From contig JBGSOG010000031.1 of assembly GCA_041739225.1 (NCBI GenBank), positions 5,566-69,565 on the forward strand: 64,000 nt of DNA, given 5' to 3'. This stretch comes from BOKV01 sp041739225 (GTDB lineage Bacteria > Pseudomonadota > Alphaproteobacteria > Rhizobiales > Rhizobiaceae). The position numbers were made by a program, and so were the translations under genes. The notes beneath the pieces were generated by a model. The model was not told the DNA's origin and did not search any database. It was given only the letters and a program-made list of their open reading frames with translations. Shown here piece by piece: positions 59,580-64,000 of this stretch; positions within the stretch are counted from its first letter, which is position 1, and every line of letters starts with the position of its first letter.

Positions 59580-60485
59580 TCATCGCAAATAGAGCAGGGA
59601 AATGATTCCGGCAATGATCAATCCTGCACCGGCCAGTTCGCGCTTGTTGACGTTTTCGCGGAAGAAAAACACCGAAGTTGCCAGGGCAAACAGCATTTCG
59701 ACTTGCGCCAACGCCTTGACCAATGCGGCTTGCTCAAGGGTCATGGCCATGAACCAACCGAACGACGCCAGCGCACCGACAAGGCCGGTCAGGGCTGACG
59801 GCTTCCAGTTCTTCGCAATCGCCGAAAACTGACCCGGCTCGCGCCAGACAATCCATGCGAGCATGATGGCAGTCTGGAACAGCAGGGTGACACACAGCGT
59901 GGTCGCTGCACGGATGACAAAATCGCCGCCGTCCAGCGAAAGTGATGCGGCACGGTAGGCGACAGCTGCAACACCAAAAAAAGCACCGGACAGCAGCCCG
60001 ATCATCGCGGTGCGGGTAAAGACGGTGGTGAACAGGCCGGCAAGGGTGAACTGTGAACGGGCAACCGACAGCAACATGACCCCGACAACCGAAATCGCGA
60101 TGGCAATCAGCGTTCCTGGACCGGCCTTCTCGCCAAGCAGGACAAAGGCGAAAAGCGCAGCTTGTGCCGGCTCGGTGCGGGAATAGGCGGTGCCAACCAG
60201 AAAATTGCGGAAGCTGAACAAGTAAAGCAACAGCGCTGTTGCTGCGATCTGGGACAGTCCGCCCACGACCACCCAGGTTGCGAAATCTGCATTGGCCACC
60301 GGGATTGAGATGCCACCAGCGAAATGCATCATCGCCAAAATCGCCAAAGCCACGGGCAGACCGAAGCCGAAACGAACAAACGTCGCACCGGTGTTGGAAA
60401 GCACCCCCTTGAGGTGGCGCTGCAGCAGCGACCGCAGGTTCTGCAAAAAAGCAGCAACCAGTGTGATTGGTACCCACAGGCTCAT
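59580..60485 (-). CDS. EamA/DMT-family transporter
   Basis: 301 residues with ten predicted helices in two EamA repeats: FVRFGFGLPVALAILAMMHF, YSRTEPAQAALFAFVLLGEK (end of first repeat) and LEQAALVKALAQVEMLFALA then RENVNKRELAGAGLIIAGII (end of second). Likely an exporter of small metabolites. Upstream of the MFS gene on the same strand. Confidence 0.85.
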   Translation of the reverse strand: MSLWVPITLVAAFLQNLRSLLQRHLKGVLSNTGATFVRFGFGLPVALAILAMMHFAGGISIPVANADFATWVVVGGLSQIAATALLLYLFSFRNFLVGTAYSRTEPAQAALFAFVLLGEKAGPGTLIAIAISVVGVMLLSVARSQFTLAGLFTTVFTRTAMIGLLSGAFFGVAAVAYRAASLSLDGGDFVIRAATTLCVTLLFQTAIMLAWIVWREPGQFSAIAKNWKPSALTGLVGALASFGWFMAMTLEQAALVKALAQVEMLFALATSVFFFRENVNKRELAGAGLIIAGIISLLYLR

Positions 60486-60556
60486 CTAATACCCCAGCCC
60501 CGGCGAAGCTGCTTTCCATCCTATTGCATTGCCGCTCTCTAGTGGCATAAGGGGGC

Positions 60557-61276
60557 ATGATCAAGCCGCCGTCAAAAGTCCCGCCCACGCCTTCCCTTGC
60601 CCACGTCACTGACTGGGTGTTTGACCTCGACAACACGCTGTACTCGCGCCACCACGATTTGTTTTCACAGATCGACTGGCGCATGACCGCCTATGTGTCC
60701 CGTCTGACCGGGTTGTCACTGGAAGAGGCGAGGCTGGTTCAAAAGCGGCTGTACCGCCAGCACGGGACCACGCTGGCTGGCCTTATGGCCGAATATTCAA
60801 TCGACCCACATGCCTATCTCGCAGACGTGCATGACATCGACTATTCGGCCATTCCGGCCAATCGCGAATTGGGCGAGGCGATTGCGGCGCTGCCCGGCCG
60901 AAAGCACATTTTCACCAATGCCGATGTGCCACATGCCGAGCGGACCCTGGGCGCATTGGGGTTTGGTCCGGTGTTCGATGCCAAGTTTGACATAGTGGCA
61001 GCTGACTTTGCCCCCAAACCGGCGCGCATTGCCTATGAGCGGTTTGTGCTTTCGCATGCCGTCGTGCCGACCGCTGCCGCGATGTTTGAAGACATGCCGC
61101 GCAATCTGGAGGTGCCCAAGCAAATGGGCATGGTGACGGTGCTGATCGCGCCCGGCGCCACGGGTGCATCCGGCATTGAGCAGTGGGAACTCGACGGCCA
61201 TGATGCCGCCCATGTCGACCATGTGACAGATGATTTGTTGGCTTTTTTACGCACGGTTTCAGGCAGCCACTCCTGA
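60557..61276 (+). CDS. HAD-family pyrimidine 5'-nucleotidase
   Basis: 239 residues. The HAD nucleophile motif is WVFDLDNTLYSRHHDLFSQI, motif II lies in GRKHIFTNADVPHAERTLGA, the lysine in FAPKPARIAYERF, and motif IV in AAMFEDMPRNLEVPKQMGMV. The Ile-Asp helical cap after motif I matches SDT1/PHM8-type nucleotidases that dephosphorylate UMP and CMP. This gene is regularly found before dapD in Rhizobiales. Confidence 0.9.
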   Translation: MIKPPSKVPPTPSLAHVTDWVFDLDNTLYSRHHDLFSQIDWRMTAYVSRLTGLSLEEARLVQKRLYRQHGTTLAGLMAEYSIDPHAYLADVHDIDYSAIPANRELGEAIAALPGRKHIFTNADVPHAERTLGALGFGPVFDAKFDIVAADFAPKPARIAYERFVLSHAVVPTAAAMFEDMPRNLEVPKQMGMVTVLIAPGATGASGIEQWELDGHDAAHVDHVTDDLLAFLRTVSGSHS

Positions 61277-61412
61277 ACCAATTTTTCGCCGGTTTTTCAA
61301 ACCAGTCCGCGTGAACATGGCGAAAATTCACAAACTTACGGATCGTTAATTTGTATTTATATGAATGTTTGAATATTACGCCTTCGGGATCAATCTTAAC
61401 AGGATAATGCCG

Positions 61413-61883
61413 ATGTCAATCTTAAAGACAGTTTTTCTCGCGCTTCCGATCGCCGTCTTCACGCCGCTTGTTGCTGTTGCTGCAGATGACGCCTTCGCCA
61501 CTCACTTCATCAGCGAATGGGATCTGGACACTGATGGCAAGATCACGCTGGCAGAAGTTACCGAACGCCGGGGCAGCGTCTTCCTTTCCTTTGACGCCAA
61601 TGAAGATGGCGAATTGGACGGCGAAGAGCAGGCGCTGATGGGCGAAATGCGTGATACGCAACATGGCGAAATGGGCGGGCAAGGCATGGCGAAGGACCAG
61701 GGTCACGGAGCTGGCATGGGTCACGCCCAAAAGCAGGTCGAGGCTGGCATGCATCAGGGCCGCATGTTTGACACTGATGGCGACGGACGTTGGACGCGCG
61801 ACGAATTTGTCGGTTTTTCGGCAAAATGGCACGCACGCATGGACAGCGATGGCGACAGCGTCATCACGAAGGCCGATTTTTAA
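61413..61883 (+). CDS. Exported EF-hand calcium-binding protein
   Basis: 156 residues. Signal peptide TVFLALPIAVFTPLVAVA. Four EF-hand loops, some incomplete: DLDTDGKITLAE, DANEDGELDGEE, DTDGDGRWTRDE and DSDGDSVITKAD, each with Asp at positions 1, 3 and 5. Between the pairs is a Met/His/Gly-rich stretch (QHGEMGGQGMAKDQGHGAGM), a possible metal-binding part. Probably a periplasmic calcium buffer or sensor. Confidence 0.88.
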   Translation: MSILKTVFLALPIAVFTPLVAVAADDAFATHFISEWDLDTDGKITLAEVTERRGSVFLSFDANEDGELDGEEQALMGEMRDTQHGEMGGQGMAKDQGHGAGMGHAQKQVEAGMHQGRMFDTDGDGRWTRDEFVGFSAKWHARMDSDGDSVITKADF

Positions 61884-61909
61884 TTGACCATTGCCGACTA
61901 TTTACACGA

Positions 61910-61936
61910 AGCCCGGTCGAGTGACCGGGCTTTTTT
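61910..61936 (+). terminator. Rho-independent terminator after the EF-hand gene
   Basis: Perfect 9-bp stem AGCCCGGTC / GACCGGGCT, GAGT loop, then T-run. Confidence 0.93.
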
Positions 61937-61951
61937 GTTTCTGAAATTGCA

Positions 61952-61981
61952 ATAAAAATGGCCCGGAAAGTCCGGGCCATT
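61952..61981 (-). terminator. Rho-independent terminator for the leftward small gene
   Basis: Perfect 11-bp stem AATGGCCCGGA / TCCGGGCCATT with 3-nt loop; the T-run appears on the minus strand (TTTTATT). It confirms a leftward transcript ending here. Confidence 0.85.
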
Positions 61982-62013
61982 CTGGAATTGCAGCAATTTG
62001 CAGAGGGAAATTT

Positions 62014-62229
62014 TCAGTGCACCTGGAAGCGGGGACCTTCCAGCAATTCACCTTCAAACACCAGCGCACCTGAACCGGCCAGCGACTGGGCCGAACGGAA
62101 CGAGCCGCGCAGGTCGATGCATTGCGCGCCGGCTGTCGGCTGCATTTTGGCGTCGATGCCCACCGCTCCTGCATGCCAGCGCGAAGCGCCAAGCGAAACA
62201 GCGGATGCCAAACGGTTTTCCTGTGCCAT
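62014..62229 (-). CDS. Small uncharacterised protein (71 aa)
   Basis: 71 residues from ATG 62229, which has GGGAG eight bases upstream. No family recognised; sequence starts MAQENRLASAVSLGASRWHA and contains CIDLRGSFRSAQSLAG. No signal or membrane part. Its reality is supported by the ribosome site and the dedicated terminator just after the stop. Confidence 0.6.
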   Translation of the reverse strand: MAQENRLASAVSLGASRWHAGAVGIDAKMQPTAGAQCIDLRGSFRSAQSLAGSGALVFEGELLEGPRFQVH

Positions 62230-62508
62230 GTGCCGTACTCCCTGCATGACGGCTTCCAATTTTCCTGCGATTGCCCACCGGAATTGTTCCGCCCGGTTCT
62301 GGCCTTCGCATGGTTATTAAATGGTGAATGAAAGCGGCGATTGTGTGTGGTTTGACACACTGCGTGATCGCACTCCATCCAGCCTGAAAAAACCTTTGCA
62401 AAACAAGGTTTAAGGTCATGTTTCCCGGAATGATAAATCTTTATGGAAGGCGATCTTGCCGGAAGTTTCGTGATGAATGGGGCGCAAACGTGGCCGCAAA
62501 GCCACAGT

Positions 62509-63354
62509 TCAGGCAGCGATACCGTAGTGTTCGCGGATGATGCGCCACCCGTCCTGCGCTGTATCCACGTGGTGGATCAGGCGCAGATCATCGGGTGAAA
62601 TGGTCCCTTCGTCGGCCAGCGCCTGAAAATTGATCACCTTTGACCAGAACCCGGTTCCAAACAGCAGCAATGGCAGCGGTTCCATCCGTTTGGTCTGGAT
62701 GAGGGTCAGGCTTTCGAAAAGTTCGTCCATCGTGCCGAAGCCACCAGGGAAAACCGCGATCGCCTTGGCCCGCATCAAGAAATGCATTTTGCGAATCGCG
62801 AAGTAGTGGAAGTTGAAGCACAGGCCCGGCGTTACATAGGTGTTCGGGGCCTGCTCGTGCGGCAAAACGATGTTGAGGCCGATTGAAGGAGCGCCTACAT
62901 CGGCGGCACCGCGGTTGCCCGCTTCCATCACGCCTGGTCCGCCACCGGTAACGACGATCATTTCGCGGTAACCGGTGGTCTGCGAATGGGCAGAAACCAG
63001 GGCAGCAAATTCACGCGCTTCGTCATAATACTTGGCATTGGCTTCCAGATTGCGCTTCTGGGTTTCGTTGCGCGCCGCCCAGGCTTCCTTGCCCGGTTCG
63101 GGAATTCGTGCGCCGCCAAACAGCACGATGGTGGAGCGAATACCGTGTTCCTGAAAATGCAACTCCGGCTTGAGCAGTTCCAGTTGCAGGCGCACTGGCC
63201 GCAATTCCTCCCGAGTCAGGAACTGCTTGTCGTCAAATGCCAGCTTGTAGGCCGGTGACTGTGTCTGCGGCGTCACCGGAATGTGGTGTGCCTTCTCTAG
63301 ATCCACCCTGGAGCGGACCAACGGTTTCCAGCGGCCTTGTTCGTCTTCAGTCAT
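62509..63354 (-). CDS. LOG-family protein (TIGR00730 / lysine decarboxylase-like fold)
   Basis: 281 residues. VVTGGGPGVMEAGNRGA and AVFPGGFGTMDELFESLTLI carry the GGGxGxME and PGGxGTxxE motifs of LOG phosphoribohydrolases, which release free cytokinin-type bases or split nucleotide 5'-monophosphates. This longer variant with an N-terminal 80-residue extension is common in alphaproteobacteria; true activity there is unproven. ATG 63354 preferred because GGGGAAAC precedes it. Confidence 0.88.
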   Translation of the reverse strand: MTEDEQGRWKPLVRSRVDLEKAHHIPVTPQTQSPAYKLAFDDKQFLTREELRPVRLQLELLKPELHFQEHGIRSTIVLFGGARIPEPGKEAWAARNETQKRNLEANAKYYDEAREFAALVSAHSQTTGYREMIVVTGGGPGVMEAGNRGAADVGAPSIGLNIVLPHEQAPNTYVTPGLCFNFHYFAIRKMHFLMRAKAIAVFPGGFGTMDELFESLTLIQTKRMEPLPLLLFGTGFWSKVINFQALADEGTISPDDLRLIHHVDTAQDGWRIIREHYGIAA

Positions 63355-63461
63355 GTTTCCCCGTTCTGCGGCATTGCGGCTTTGTTGATTCCGGCAAACG
63401 CTTCGCTTAGACCCTTGTCCCAGTGTTCCCGCCTTCAACCATCACCATCCGGGGTAAAGAA

Positions 63462-64000
63462 ATGGCCAATACCGCACACCAGGCGCTTGAAAAAACAATC
63501 GAGGCTGCCTTTGAAGCCCGCGACAGCATCTCGTTCAAGACCAAGGGCGAAGTGCGCGAGGCAGTCGATAATGCCCTCGAATTGCTCGACAGCGGCACCT
63601 TGCGGGTGGCGACGCGTGGGGCTGATGGCGGCTGGACCGTGCACCAATGGCTGAAAAAGGCCGTGCTGCTTTCGTTCCGGCTCAACGACATGGAAATCAT
63701 CAAGTCCGGCCCCGGCAAGGCCGCCTGGTGGGACAAAGTGCCGTCAAAATTTGAAGGCTGGGGCAAGAAGGAGTTTCGCGACGCGGGTTTTCGCGCCGTG
63801 CCCAACTGCATTGTGCGCCGCTCGGCCTTCATAGGCAAAAATGCAGTGTTGATGCCGTCATTTGTCAATCTGGGTGCCTATGTTGATGAGGGCACCATGG
63901 TAGACACTTGGTCAACAGTCGGCTCGTGCGCGCAAATCGGCAAGAACGTCCACCTTTCCGGCGGTGTCGGCATCGGCGGCGTTCTGGAGCCGATGCAGGC
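63462..64000 (+). CDS. dapD: 2,3,4,5-tetrahydropyridine-2,6-dicarboxylate N-succinyltransferase (partial)
   Basis: First 179 codons, cut by the window edge (full family length about 280). N-terminal helical domain (HQALEKTIEAAFEARDSISF, LRVATRGADGGWTVHQWLKK then AVLLSFRLNDME), then the left-handed beta helix: RRSAFIGKNAVLMPSFVNLG, EGTMVDTWSTVGSCAQIGKN and VHLSGGVGIGGVLEPMQ. It succinylates the lysine/diaminopimelate precursor. Reads off the right end. Confidence 0.95.
   Translation, partial: MANTAHQALEKTIEAAFEARDSISFKTKGEVREAVDNALELLDSGTLRVATRGADGGWTVHQWLKKAVLLSFRLNDMEIIKSGPGKAAWWDKVPSKFEGWGKKEFRDAGFRAVPNCIVRRSAFIGKNAVLMPSFVNLGAYVDEGTMVDTWSTVGSCAQIGKNVHLSGGVGIGGVLEPMQ

Overview
The window looks like a chromosome segment of an alphaproteobacterium of the Rhizobiales (Hyphomicrobiales) type. 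The backbone order rpmH - rnpA - yidC - engB - argB - pyrimidine 5'-nucleotidase - dapD is characteristic of that order, and backbone proteins have the expected composition. No species can be named from the sequence alone.

Layout. (1) 1-1634 is backbone: an Lrp-type regulator, a ModE-like DNA-binding protein and a CoxG-like protein. (2) 1635-44079 is a 42.4-kb genomic island inserted at the 3' end of a tRNA-Arg(ACG) gene. A 49-bp direct repeat bounds it: the intact tRNA lies at the right end (44031-44107, minus) and a copy of its 3' portion at the left end (1635-1683). A P4-type tyrosine integrase and an AlpA-like regulator sit just inside the left end, and short GACTAA repeats occur at both ends. 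(3) 44108-64000 is backbone again.

Inside the island, 3.4-26.1 kb is a surface-polysaccharide locus. One operon (7.4-11.8 kb) makes a CDP-linked 6-deoxyhexose that is probably C-methylated (rfbF, rfbG, 3,5-epimerase, TylC3/NovU-like methyltransferase, NAD-dependent reductase/epimerase). A second operon on the other strand (26.1-22.1 kb) makes a dTDP-linked 4-amino-4,6-dideoxyhexose (rfbB, rfbA, wecE-like aminotransferase, methyltransferase). Glycosyltransferases, a GNAT acetyltransferase, WbqC-family proteins and a large membrane protein lie between. The AT-rich stretch 14.5-21.7 kb contains duplicated and broken genes, two of them interrupted by single in-frame stop codons.

From 26.1 to 33.4 kb is a different module. 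A noncoding region with nested inverted repeats is followed by a HerA/TraD-like ATPase with ruined Walker motifs, an uncharacterised protein, an intact membrane-anchored coupling-type ATPase, a replication-relaxation family protein, a primase-like zinc-finger protein, DUF736 and DUF3768 proteins and one unknown. This resembles a replication/mobilisation core, but no relaxase or type IV secretion genes are visible. From 33.6 to 41.8 kb is cargo: AraC regulator plus SDR, a 3-hydroxyisobutyrate-dehydrogenase-like enzyme, FecR-domain protein, fasciclin protein, a stand-alone LOV photoreceptor, a DCC-family protein and Dps. Two DNA-binding proteins (42.1-43.4 kb) close the island.

The right backbone carries a sensor kinase, a MerA-like flavoprotein with a TVP38 membrane protein, the ribosome/membrane-insertion cluster, a phosphonate-type ABC transporter, engB, a fasciclin/anti-sigma/ECF-sigma operon resembling the mycobacterial SigK-RskA arrangement, argB, two exporters, a HAD nucleotidase, an EF-hand protein, a LOG-family protein and the start of dapD, cut by the window edge.
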